Source of the DNA: Paenibacillus sp. AN1007
GTDB lineage: Bacteria; Bacillota; Bacilli; Paenibacillales; Paenibacillaceae
Direction of reading: 5' to 3'
Length of the DNA: 64,000 nt
NCBI RefSeq assembly: GCF_040702995.1
Contig: NZ_CP159992.1
Location: 6,229,001 to 6,293,000 of the forward strand
Part shown: positions 43,177 through 52,319 of the stretch, piece after piece
How the letters are laid out: each line of letters opens with the position of its first letter
How positions within the stretch are numbered: the stretch's first letter is position 1
Translations under genes and position numbers: made by a program
Notes under the pieces: model-generated
Seen by the model: only the letters and a program-made list of their open reading frames with translations
The model's database searches: none
What the model was told of the DNA's origin: nothing

Positions 43177-45487
43177 ATGAAAACAACAATTCGGATATCA
43201 GTCCGACCGCTGGTTGAGTACGTGTATCGCAGCGGCAGCATACGTCCGGGGTTCCGTACCAATGCGTCGATGCAGGAGGGGACACGGATTCATCAGCGGG
43301 TACAGAAGGCCTATACGGAAGAGGATTTGAAGGAGATTGTGCTGGAAGCCGAGCTTCAGCATGGGGATCTGACGTACGTCATCGAAGGACGATGTGACGG
43401 CCTGATCCGCTTAGAGGGTCAATTGACGGTGGATGAGATCAAGTCCACAGCAGGCAATCTGGACGAGCTGGATGATGGACTCGACGTACACTGGGCGCAG
43501 GCAAAGATGTATGCCTATATGTATGCCGTCCAGCATGATGAGCCGCGAATGCAGGTGCAGTTGACGTATGTGCATTCGGTGACGGGTGAAGAGCGTCGGT
43601 TTCGTCGCATGGCGGAGCGACAGGAGCTGGAGCAGTTTGCAGCGGAGGTCATTGCCGGATATGCACCGTATGCCGAGATGATTGCTGCTTATGAAGCGGA
43701 ACGGGACGTTAGTGTGCGCGAGCTGCCATTTCCTTTTCGCAAATACCGGGAGGGGCAGCGCAAGCTGGCAGGTGCAGTGTACAAAACGATTCGTGAAGGG
43801 CAGGGGCTTATGGCAAAAGCACCCACAGGCATCGGCAAAACGATGTCCGTGCTCTTCCCTACGGTGAAAGCCATCGGTGAAGGTGAGGCCAGTCGTTTGT
43901 TCTACCTGACTGCGAGAACGACAACGAGAGTGGCGGCTGAAGAAGCTTTTGCCCGGATGCAGGCGGAAGGGTTGAAGATGCATGTCATCAGTCTGACGGC
44001 GAAGGACAAAATCTGCTTCAAGGACGAGGAAGCCTGTGATACAGGCCAGTGCGGTATGTGTGATGGGTATTATGACCGGATTAACGGTGCTGTGCTGGAC
44101 ATGCTCGAACACGAGACGCTGATGACTCGCCCCGTTATTGAGCAGTATGCCCGTAAGCATCGGGTGTGTCCGTTTGAGTTTTCATTGGATGCAGCGTATG
44201 CAGCCGATGCAGTAATTTGCGATTACAACTACATTTTTGATCCGCGTATATCGCTGAAGCGTATGCTGGAGGAACAGAAGCGCAGGACGGTGCTGCTGGT
44301 GGATGAGGCACATAATCTGGTGGATCGTGGGCGAATGATGTTCTCGGCTGAGCTGGAAAAGGCGGTGTTTCTCGATGTCAAAAGAGAATTCCAGACGCTG
44401 GGCAGCGATGTACCCGCCGCGAAAGCGATAGTGGACTACACCGGAGCAATCGACAAGTATCTGATCACCCTTCGTAAGAATGGCGGAGAAGAGGGTAAGA
44501 TCATTCAGCAGGAGGCGCCAGAGGAACTGATCGAACGACTGGAGCCTTTTATTATGGTGGCAGAGCAGTGTCTTGTCGAAGGGGGATCAAAGAATGCCGA
44601 GACGGACCAGCCTGCTGGATGCCTATTTTACGGCCCAGAATTTTGTGCGGATTGCCAAGCTGTACGATGAGCGTTTTATCACATATGCGGAATGTGTGCG
44701 GAGCGAGGTGCGGGTGAAGCTGTTCTGTCTGGACCCTTCGCTGCTGCTGCGTCAGACTGCGAAAGGATTCCGTTCGACGATTCATTTTTCGGCAACCTTG
44801 TCACCGCTTCGTTATTATCGGGATATGCTGGGGGCAGAGGAGGAGGACTACACGCTCCAGATTCCGTCACCGTTCAATCGGGAACAGCTGGATGTGCGTC
44901 TAATGCCATTGTCTGTTCGTTATAAAGACCGAGAGCGTTCCAAGCGGCCAATTGCCGAGATGTTACAGCAGCTTGTATCCGAGTGGCCGCGCAGCAATCT
45001 GCTCGTCTTTTTCCCTTCTTATCCGTACATGCGGGAGGTGTATGAGGCGTACGCGCAGCTTCCGAGCGATGCAGATACGGTGATGCAGGAACAAGGCATG
45101 AACGAGCAGGAGCGGGAGCAGTTTCTGGCGGCATTTCAGCCGCATCCCGAGCGTACACGTCTTGTTTTTGCCGTGATGGGCGGCGTGTTCTCGGAGGGAG
45201 TTGATCTTCCGGGAGACCGCTTGAATGGAGTTGTCGTTGTCGGTGCGGGGCTGCCGCAGATTGGTCTGGAGAACAACGTGCTGAAGGATTACTTTGACAA
45301 ATCGGGACGTAACGGTTTTAACTACGCTTATGTATTCCCGGGCATGAACAAAGTACTTCAGGCTGGGGGCAGACTCATTCGAACGGAAGAGGATAAGGGT
45401 GTATTGGTGCTGGTGGATGATCGCTTCACGCAGGAACCGTATCGTTCCTTATTACCGGAAGAGTGGCTGGATTATAAGCGAATTTGA
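43177..45487 (+). pseudogene. PD-(D/E)XK nuclease plus XPD/DinG-type helicase, frameshifted
   Basis: One gene of about 770 codons broken into two frames. The N-terminus carries a nuclease-like motif (IEGRCDGL...TVDEIKST), then Walker A APTGIGKTMS, four Cys that could hold an iron-sulfur cluster (KICF, ACDTGQCGMC, VCPF) and a DEAH box (LLVDEAHNLV). The second frame, from about 44580, has HFSATLSPL and the C-terminal motifs GVFSEGVDLPGD and QAGGRLIRTEED. The break is at a run of five G (44581-44585): with four G the reading ...LVEGDQRMP continues without interruption. It would be a DNA repair nuclease-helicase; here it is inactive unless the run is an error or is read by slippage. Confidence 0.8.
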
Positions 45488-45678
45488 CGGATATTCCACA
45501 TTTTTAGTTCTGTTTTTCAAAATTTTACGTAAAATATTCGTTGTTTTCTTAACATTCTTTCATTTTCATGATTGAAACATAGGGTAAACGGGTTATAACT
45601 TGGTTAGCACGAACGAACAACGGCGATACCCTATCCGTTCCGCGGTCCGATTCGAATGCAAATCAAGGAGGTCGGTTT

Positions 45679-47175
45679 GTGATGAAGAAAAATCATACGA
45701 TGATGCAGTTTTTTGAATGGCATTTGGCTGCAGACGGCAATCATTGGAAACGACTGGCTGACATGGCCCCGGAACTGAAAGCAAAAGGCATAGACTCCGT
45801 ATGGGTGCCTCCCGTAACCAAAGCGGTGTCTGCAGACGATACAGGTTATGGTGTATATGATCTGTATGATCTGGGCGAATTTGATCAAAAGGGTACGGTG
45901 CGCACCAAATATGGCACTAAGCAGGAGTTGGTGGAAGCCATCGCCGAGTGTCAGAAAAGCGGCATTGCTGTTTATGTGGATCTTGTGATGAATCATAAGG
46001 CCGGGGCAGACGAGAAGGAAGTATTTAAGGTCATTGAGGTTGATCCCAATGACCGGACCAAGGAAATTTCCGAACCGTTTGAGATCGAAGGGTGGACCAA
46101 ATTCACATTTCCCGGACGCGGTGATCAATATTCGTCCTTTAAATGGACGTCCGAGCACTTCAACGGTACCGATTTTGATGCCAGAGAAGAGCGGACCGGT
46201 GTGTTCCGCATTGCGGGTGAGAACAAAAACTGGAATGAAAATGTCGATGACGAATTTGGCAACTATGACTACCTGATGTTTGCCAATATAGATTATAACC
46301 ACCCGGATGTGCGGAATGAGATGATTGAGTGGGGCAAATGGCTGATTGATACCCTCCAGTGCGGCGGTTTCCGTCTGGATGCGATTAAACATATCAACCA
46401 TGAGTTCATCAAGGAATTTGCTGCCGAAATGATCCGCAAACGTGGTCAGGATTTCTACATTGTAGGCGAGTTCTGGAACTCGAACCTGGATGCCTGTCGT
46501 ACGTTTTTGGATACGGTGGATTACCAGATTGACCTATTTGATGTATCGCTTCACTATAAGTTCCATGAGGCTTCCCTCGCAGGCCGGGATTTCGATCTTT
46601 CCAAAATTTTTGAGGATACGCTCGTTCAGACTCATCCGACTCATGCGGTAACCTTTGTAGATAACCATGATTCACAGCCCCATGAAGCTTTGGAATCCTG
46701 GGTGGGTGATTGGTTTAAACCGAGTGCATACGCACTGACACTGCTGCGTCGTGACGGATATCCCGTTGTCTTCTACGGCGATTATTATGGCATTGGTGGA
46801 CCTGAGCCGGTGGAGGGCAAAAAAGAGATTTTGGACATTCTGTTGTCAGCTCGCTGCAACAAAGCCTATGGAGAACAGGAAGACTATTTCGATCATGCCA
46901 ATACGATTGGCTGGGTGCGCCGCGGCGTGGACGAGATCGAAGGCTCCGGCTGCGCAGTGGTCATCTCCAATGGGGATGACGGTGAGAAGAGAATGTTTAT
47001 CGGTGAACATCGTGCAGGAGAAGTCTGGTCAGACCTGACACACAGCTGTGACGATGAGATTACCATTGAAGAAGATGGTTGGGCCACGTTCCATGTGTGC
47101 GGTGGTGGTGTCTCCGTCTGGGCTCTGCCAGATCAGGACGAGGATTGCGGGACAGTTACTGCAGATACAGAGTGA
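45679..47175 (+). CDS. Cytoplasmic alpha-amylase (GH13)
   Basis: 498 aa. The GH13 motifs are complete: VDLVMNHKAG, GFRLDAIKH (nucleophile Asp), VGEFW (acid Glu) and FVDNHDSQ. No signal peptide, so it acts inside the cell on imported maltodextrins or glycogen, like the intracellular GH13_5 amylases. AAGGAGG precedes both GTG 45679 and ATG 45682; either may be used. Single gene. The C-terminal domain C is present. Confidence 0.92.
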   Translation: MMKKNHTMMQFFEWHLAADGNHWKRLADMAPELKAKGIDSVWVPPVTKAVSADDTGYGVYDLYDLGEFDQKGTVRTKYGTKQELVEAIAECQKSGIAVYVDLVMNHKAGADEKEVFKVIEVDPNDRTKEISEPFEIEGWTKFTFPGRGDQYSSFKWTSEHFNGTDFDAREERTGVFRIAGENKNWNENVDDEFGNYDYLMFANIDYNHPDVRNEMIEWGKWLIDTLQCGGFRLDAIKHINHEFIKEFAAEMIRKRGQDFYIVGEFWNSNLDACRTFLDTVDYQIDLFDVSLHYKFHEASLAGRDFDLSKIFEDTLVQTHPTHAVTFVDNHDSQPHEALESWVGDWFKPSAYALTLLRRDGYPVVFYGDYYGIGGPEPVEGKKEILDILLSARCNKAYGEQEDYFDHANTIGWVRRGVDEIEGSGCAVVISNGDDGEKRMFIGEHRAGEVWSDLTHSCDDEITIEEDGWATFHVCGGGVSVWALPDQDEDCGTVTADTE

Positions 47176-47582
47176 TATGCGTACGCCTGCTCGCAGAAAG
47201 TGTACGCTGCATGCGGATACAGATATTGCGATTGCTGCAGATACAGAGTCATGCCTGTTCGTGTGCAGGAAACGCATGCTGTATGCTGCTGCAGATGCCG
47301 CGGATACCGCGAACGGGTTGTATAAAGTAATCAACAGGATGTTCATGAGTTCAAAGTGAATGTTATGTTACTCGCATTTGCATTGGCAGAATAATATCTC
47401 GGCATAATGATTACGTAAAGCTCGATCAAGAATCTTAAGTCGTTAAGTCGTTATTAAACCACCTGAAGCTGAACTGTTTTCCCACTCGTTCTATAGCGGG
47501 TTGTGAGAGGGGCAGTTTGATCACGCGTGCTGTCGCGTGCTGATTCAGGTGGTATTTGTTGTGTTTTGGAGAACTATGGATT

Positions 47583-47776
47583 CTAACGATCTCAGGAAAC
47601 CTTATTTGCCCCAAATAGGGTTTCAGGAAATCTAACGATTCCCAGTAAGCTTATTTCGCTGGAATTCGATCAAAACAGTATCATTTACAGCAATTTCAAC
47701 GATATAACGTTTCTGGGGATCGTTAAAATTTAAAACTCTCCTATATACGCTAAATAACGTTTCTGGAAATCGTTAA
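47583..47776. repeat. Dispersed four-arm palindromic repeat, copy 3
   Basis: Arms at 47583-47607, 47632-47656, 47702-47726 and 47752-47776; start spacing 49, 70 and 50. The arms match those near 3.3 and 32.4 kb. It lies in the gene-free stretch 47176-48127, where I find no gene or promoter. Confidence 0.85.
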
Positions 47777-48127
47777 CGTAAAATGGATATTTAAATGAGT
47801 ATACACTGCTAAAATTTCCTCGGACTTATATAGTATGACCAACTGCTCCAGGTTTCCCCTACGAACTCTGTCTGCTCTTGTGTAGTTCGGCTGCTCTTAT
47901 GGAGCTGCTCTTTATGTACTCTTGCTGCTTCGACTGCTCTCTATCTACTCAACGTTACCAATGGACCCATATCATCGTTACTTGTGTATCCATGATTCAC
48001 ATAGTAACGATTCATAGTAGAATTTATGATACAATAACCCAAATATAGGAATAAGGTGTTTTGAAATCTATACGAGCCAAGTTGGCATGTTTCAGGATTT
48101 ATATAAGATAGAAGCGAGGAGACTGGC

Positions 48128-48835
48128 ATGCGTCGAAGAATCAAAACAGAATTCAAAGCAAGAACAACAATATCAAAAACAACAATATCAAGAACAAGGA
48201 CTAGAACGACACAAGCAGGAAAAAGAAGACGTCTTTTTCTGCTTGCTCTATATCTTCTTCTAGCTGCAAGTTTGGCGGCATGCAGTTATGATGCAGAACA
48301 GGGACCACATGGAGAAGCAAAGCGCACGGACAGCTATACGTTTAATGGGGAACGCAGGGAAATAACCAAACGGATGACGAAGGAGCAGGAGATTTTCAAG
48401 GAGGCCCCACCAGAGGGGTATCATCTGGCTGCGGCGGTAGATGTAAATCGTGAATCTGGAGCAGAGGAGATTACATATGAGATTATGCTTAATGAGGTTC
48501 ACATACCGATGTTGAACGTCATTCAATCCTTCACCCTTGATCCCGAGATATTGCAGGTCGTCCATGCAGGTGAACTTTTCACTTCGAATGTAAGTAATAC
48601 CTATGAAACTACACTGGGACCGGGTAAGGAGCCGCTGGGCTTAAGTCTGTCCAGAAGTTATGTAATGAAACCGGAATCAGAGATCAGTCCGGAATATCTC
48701 CAGAATTATACTGAAATGTATGTCAAAATTTCATATGGACCGGAAGAGCAGCGGACTGAAGATTATTTTCGCCTTCAAGCAAAGCCCTCTTCAAGAATGG
48801 TTGAATATATGAAGATATGGGGGGAAAAAGAGTAA
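48128..48835 (+). CDS. Hypothetical lipoprotein with long basic N-terminus
   Basis: 235 aa. A 35-residue Arg/Thr-rich stretch (RTTISKTTISRTRTRTTQ) precedes a hydrophobic core and lipobox LAAC (Cys near 52). Such a long n-region is unusual for a lipoprotein; the DNA there is internally repetitive (AACAACAATATCA twice). The exported part has no recognised domain. GAGGAG precedes the ATG, and no later in-frame start has a better site. Confidence 0.65.
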   Translation: MRRRIKTEFKARTTISKTTISRTRTRTTQAGKRRRLFLLALYLLLAASLAACSYDAEQGPHGEAKRTDSYTFNGERREITKRMTKEQEIFKEAPPEGYHLAAAVDVNRESGAEEITYEIMLNEVHIPMLNVIQSFTLDPEILQVVHAGELFTSNVSNTYETTLGPGKEPLGLSLSRSYVMKPESEISPEYLQNYTEMYVKISYGPEEQRTEDYFRLQAKPSSRMVEYMKIWGEKE

Positions 48836-48836
48836 T

Positions 48837-48870
48837 GGGGGATTACAGGGCAGGGTTTGCCCTGATCCCC
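48837..48870. terminator. Hairpin between convergent genes
   Basis: GGGGAT and AGGGCA pair with TGCCCT and ATCCCC; stable, but without a U-tract on either strand. Confidence 0.4.
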
Positions 48871-48911
48871 CGGTCACCGGTTCCTCATTCTACTCCAAAG
48901 TCCGCTCCTGC

Positions 48912-49664
48912 TTATGCCTTCAACTCAAAAGACTCCAAGGTGCCAGCCATACGCAGATCATCCGCGTGCTCGCGGTTGAATGCTGCACGTTTAGCATCGT
49001 TCGCGTACTCATCATGGTAGTGCATCAGCACCGTTTTTTGTCTTACCTCGGGGGGAAGCTGCTCGAGATCCTCCAGAGAAGTATGAGATTTGATAACCAA
49101 GTCATGCATATGGCATTCATGGAAAATCAGCTGCACATCGGGTGCGGTCCGCTCTACCAGCTCACGATCCAGTGTGCTGTCCGCACTATAGTAAAAATAA
49201 GACTTGGCCATCAGTCCGCTGCTGACCATGCCGGGAACATGCTTCGTGCGGAACGTCTCGAATGTTACCCCGCCCAGTTCAAAGCTTCCGCCATCCGGCA
49301 GCGGAACCACGTCATAATAATCACTCATCGTACGCTCGCCGTCCGTAGTATAACGCATGCCTGGAGAGAGGATGCTCCACAGCGGATCAACCAGCTCTTC
49401 ATGAATAAACAAACGCGGCTTACGATCTCCTACAATCTGGGCATAATACCCAAGCATCTGAACCCCGTTAATATGATCCTCATGCAGATGGGTAATGAAC
49501 ACATTATGAATGCCGGTCATTGCGAATCCGTATTCTTTAAGTGCTTTGGCGTTGGACTCCGGAAAATCAATCACCAGATGGGTGCCGCCGAATTCAGCCA
49601 GCATACTGTTATGATGCTGCTCAACACTGAACATATCCCCTGTACCAAGAAAAGTGACTTTCAC
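48912..49664 (-). CDS. MBL-fold metallo-hydrolase
   Basis: 250 aa beta-lactamase-fold protein with the metal motif ITHLHEDHINGV (about residue 58) and later His/Asp ligands (YSADST, FHECHMHD, LMHYHDEY). It resembles the RNase Z/PhnP-like branch of hydrolases; substrates range from RNA to phosphodiesters. AGGAGATG precedes the ATG. It converges with the lipoprotein gene and has no operon partner. Confidence 0.85.
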   Translation of the reverse strand: MKVTFLGTGDMFSVEQHHNSMLAEFGGTHLVIDFPESNAKALKEYGFAMTGIHNVFITHLHEDHINGVQMLGYYAQIVGDRKPRLFIHEELVDPLWSILSPGMRYTTDGERTMSDYYDVVPLPDGGSFELGGVTFETFRTKHVPGMVSSGLMAKSYFYYSADSTLDRELVERTAPDVQLIFHECHMHDLVIKSHTSLEDLEQLPPEVRQKTVLMHYHDEYANDAKRAAFNREHADDLRMAGTLESFELKA

Positions 49665-49901
49665 CGCATTTCATCTCCTTGTTTGACAAAGGTAAACCTG
49701 CCTGGCGAATGCAGGACCGGTAACGGATTAACCTTTGATCTTATTATCCGTATTCATCTTTAAATCAGCACCATTCGTGTTAAATCCAGTATAACGTGTT
49801 CCCGAGAGTATGCCCAAACCAACCTTTTTTGAGAACGCTATCATTTTATATTGAACTTTGCGGGCAAACGGTGTAGCGTAAAGATTGGAAAGTGAACCTG
49901 T

Positions 49902-51380
49902 ATGAACGTAAACTCACCTAAAGGGAGCGTGCAAGGCGAAATGAAATCTTTTCTGGATGAACAGTTCCTGCTTCACAATGAAACGGCGGTAAGGCTGTAC
50001 GAGCAGTACGCCAAAGACATGCCGATTATGGATTATCACTGCCACCTCAGTCCTCAGGAAATTTACGAAAACAAAACATTTGGCAATCTGACTGAGGCCT
50101 GGTTATATGGCGACCATTACAAGTGGCGGCTGATGCGGGCTAACGGGATTGAAGAAAAATATGTGACCGGCGGGGAAGGCGTAACCGATTACGACCGCTT
50201 TCTCGCTTATGCCAAAACGGTGCCCATGATGATTGGCAACCCGCTGTACGCCTGGTCCCACCTAGAATTACAGCGTTATTTCGATGTGCATGAGGTATTG
50301 AATGAGTCAAGTGCTCCTGCGGTCTGGGAAAAAGTAAATGCCAAGCTGAACAGCGACGGCTTCGGTGCGCGTGATCTGATTACCAAATCCAATGTCACCG
50401 TTGTGTGCACAACCGATGATCCGACAGATTCTCTCGAATACCACCTGAAAATTCAGGAGATTGAAGGTTTTGATACGGCGGTCCTGCCATCGTTTCGTCC
50501 AGATAAGGGGCTGGAGTTGAATAGAGATACCTTTACCCAGTGGGTGGCCAAGCTTTCACAAGTGGCGGGTACAGAAATTGCCGATTATGACTCGTTCCTG
50601 GCTGCGCTGGAATCCCGCGTAGAGTTCTTCCATTCGGTTGGTGGACGTGTTTCCGATCACGCACTGGATTATGTGCCATACGCTGCAGCGACTCGCGAGG
50701 AAGCAGCGGCTGCCTTTGCCAAGGCACTTGCCGGGGAGAAGGTTTCCCGTACGGAAGAGGATGGATACAAGACGGTTACACTGACGTTTCTAGGCAAGCT
50801 TTATGCGGAGCGCGGTTGGGTCATGCAGTTCCACATCAATGCGGCACGTAACAACAACACGAAGATGTTCAAGCAGCTCGGCCCTGATACGGGTTATGAT
50901 TCGGTTAATGATACCCCTCTATCCGGAGCTGTTATCGGATTGCTGGATACATTGGAGCAGCAGGATGCTCTGCCCAAAACCATTCTCTACTCCCTCAACC
51001 CAAGGGACAATGAGGTGCTGGCTGCAATTATCGGAAGCTTCCAGGGCGGCGGTACACCGGGGAAAATCCAGCTTGGTGCAGCATGGTGGTTCAATGATAC
51101 GAAGGACGGCATGCTTGCTCAGATGAAAGCACTGGCGAATGTAGGGCTTCTCAGCCGTTTTGTGGGCATGTTAACCGATTCGAGAAGTTTTCTTTCTTAC
51201 ACCCGGCATGAATATTTCCGCCGACTCCTCTGCAACCTGATTGGAGAATGGGCAGAACAAGGCGAAGCACCTAATGATATGGAACTGCTCGGTCGGATCG
51301 TGCAGGGGATTGCTTATAATAATGCCGAGGCCTATTTCCCATTTGCTGATGTGCCGAAAAGCGTTTCCGCTTCAAAATAA
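49902..51380 (+). CDS. uxaC: Glucuronate isomerase
   Basis: 492 aa UxaC: IMDYHCHLSPQEIYENK (metal His pair), WSHLELQRYF, TTDDPTDSLEYH and the C-terminal LTDSRSFLSYTRHEYFRR are diagnostic. It converts glucuronate or galacturonate to fructuronate or tagaturonate in the hexuronate pathway. The start could be 49941, which gives the usual N-terminus MKSFLDEQF; AAGG precedes that ATG closely. No other uronate gene is next to it, so the pathway is split over the genome. Confidence 0.92.
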   Translation: MNVNSPKGSVQGEMKSFLDEQFLLHNETAVRLYEQYAKDMPIMDYHCHLSPQEIYENKTFGNLTEAWLYGDHYKWRLMRANGIEEKYVTGGEGVTDYDRFLAYAKTVPMMIGNPLYAWSHLELQRYFDVHEVLNESSAPAVWEKVNAKLNSDGFGARDLITKSNVTVVCTTDDPTDSLEYHLKIQEIEGFDTAVLPSFRPDKGLELNRDTFTQWVAKLSQVAGTEIADYDSFLAALESRVEFFHSVGGRVSDHALDYVPYAAATREEAAAAFAKALAGEKVSRTEEDGYKTVTLTFLGKLYAERGWVMQFHINAARNNNTKMFKQLGPDTGYDSVNDTPLSGAVIGLLDTLEQQDALPKTILYSLNPRDNEVLAAIIGSFQGGGTPGKIQLGAAWWFNDTKDGMLAQMKALANVGLLSRFVGMLTDSRSFLSYTRHEYFRRLLCNLIGEWAEQGEAPNDMELLGRIVQGIAYNNAEAYFPFADVPKSVSASK

Positions 51381-51527
51381 TATTGAATCTATCCTTTTTA
51401 CATGAACATGCTCTCAATTCCTTCAGCTGGCCTTTCGCCAGAGGGGGATTGGGGGCTTTTTGGCCTGATCAATTGACATGGGGAGGCTGTCCGGGATTTT
51501 TGGATTCAATTTACACGAATGAAAGGA

Positions 51528-51556
51528 TTGACATAGACGTATGCTGAACATATAAT
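51528..51556 (+). promoter_or_regulatory. Consensus sigma-A promoter of the MarR-ABC operon
   Basis: TTGACA, 17 bases, TATAAT: a perfect match to the sigma-A consensus, which implies strong expression unless repressed. Confidence 0.9.
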
Positions 51557-51628
51557 TAGTATATCTAATTAATTGATTGGCTATTAAATTGTGAACCTAT
51601 TATATAAAGGACCTATTTAATAGATAGG
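51555..51628. promoter_or_regulatory. Candidate MarR operators
   Basis: ATTAG-TATAT-CTAAT (51555-51569) overlaps the -10 end and start site; CCTAT-TTAATAG-ATAGG (51612-51628) lies downstream in the leader. Both are inverted repeats suited to MarR dimers. Confidence 0.6.
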
Positions 51629-51677
51629 CTATGATTATTTTCAGGACACCGAAGTTCTGATAAAGGAGGACGATAAG

Positions 51678-52319
51678 ATGACTGGTATAGATCCGGTAGC
51701 CCAGAAGCTTTTATACTCCATCATGCAGTTTAACAAGGGCAAATGGAGACAGCATAAACCGTCCGGACGCAATCACAATGAAATTATGGTACTGGCCTGT
51801 CTGCTTCACGGTTCACATCCGGGTGAACGTATGGATTGGCGGGATAATCCACCCGATTTTGAGAGCCATTTAAATCAGGAACATCCAGGATTGAAAGTAT
51901 CGGAGATCAGCGCATTAATGCGCGTAAAATCACCGACCATTACGCCTGTTATTCGCGGCCTTGAGGATGAAGGTCTGGTTGAGCGCACGATGGACCCCGA
52001 GGATCGGCGAGCAGTGCGGATTACAATTACGGATGCAGGACGTGCAATTATCCGTGCCGCGCATGAAGAACGGATGACAACCTTTAACAGGCTGGTTGAA
52101 CATCTGGGCGAAGAGGACAGCCTGCAGCTGGCTGCACTGCTCAGCAAAGTATACACTTTCTTTGATACACAACTTTCGGGACAGAACGAAGCATCTGAAG
52201 ACCCAAATGCGACAGCTGGACAAGATCACCAGCCGGATGCACAAGAGAATCAAGCAAATACACAGGACAACGAAATACCCGAACAAGGAGCAGCCAAACA
52301 AGGAGATGATACGCCATGA
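51678..52319 (+). CDS. MarR-family regulator
   Basis: 213 aa with a winged helix at about residues 70-130 (LKVSEISALMRVKSPTITP then VERTMDPEDRRAVRITIT). A disordered Gln/Asn/Glu-rich tail of about 50 residues makes it longer than the usual 140-160. First gene of an operon with two ABC exporter genes, overlapping the first by ATGA; a consensus promoter with palindromes at its start suggests autorepression relieved by a drug or metabolite. Confidence 0.88.
   Translation: MTGIDPVAQKLLYSIMQFNKGKWRQHKPSGRNHNEIMVLACLLHGSHPGERMDWRDNPPDFESHLNQEHPGLKVSEISALMRVKSPTITPVIRGLEDEGLVERTMDPEDRRAVRITITDAGRAIIRAAHEERMTTFNRLVEHLGEEDSLQLAALLSKVYTFFDTQLSGQNEASEDPNATAGQDHQPDAQENQANTQDNEIPEQGAAKQGDDTP

Noticed and set aside
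45631..46401. A 256-codon minus-strand frame opposite the alpha-amylase
   Set aside because: Antisense shadow; the amylase has all catalytic motifs and a ribosome site.
47177..47345. Frames after the amylase gene with repeated GCAGATACAGAG
   Set aside because: No ribosome site; only a short duplicated segment of the amylase 3' end is seen.
51427..51460. CTGGC/GCCAG hairpin after uxaC as a terminator
   Set aside because: Short stem with no adjacent T run; not convincing.
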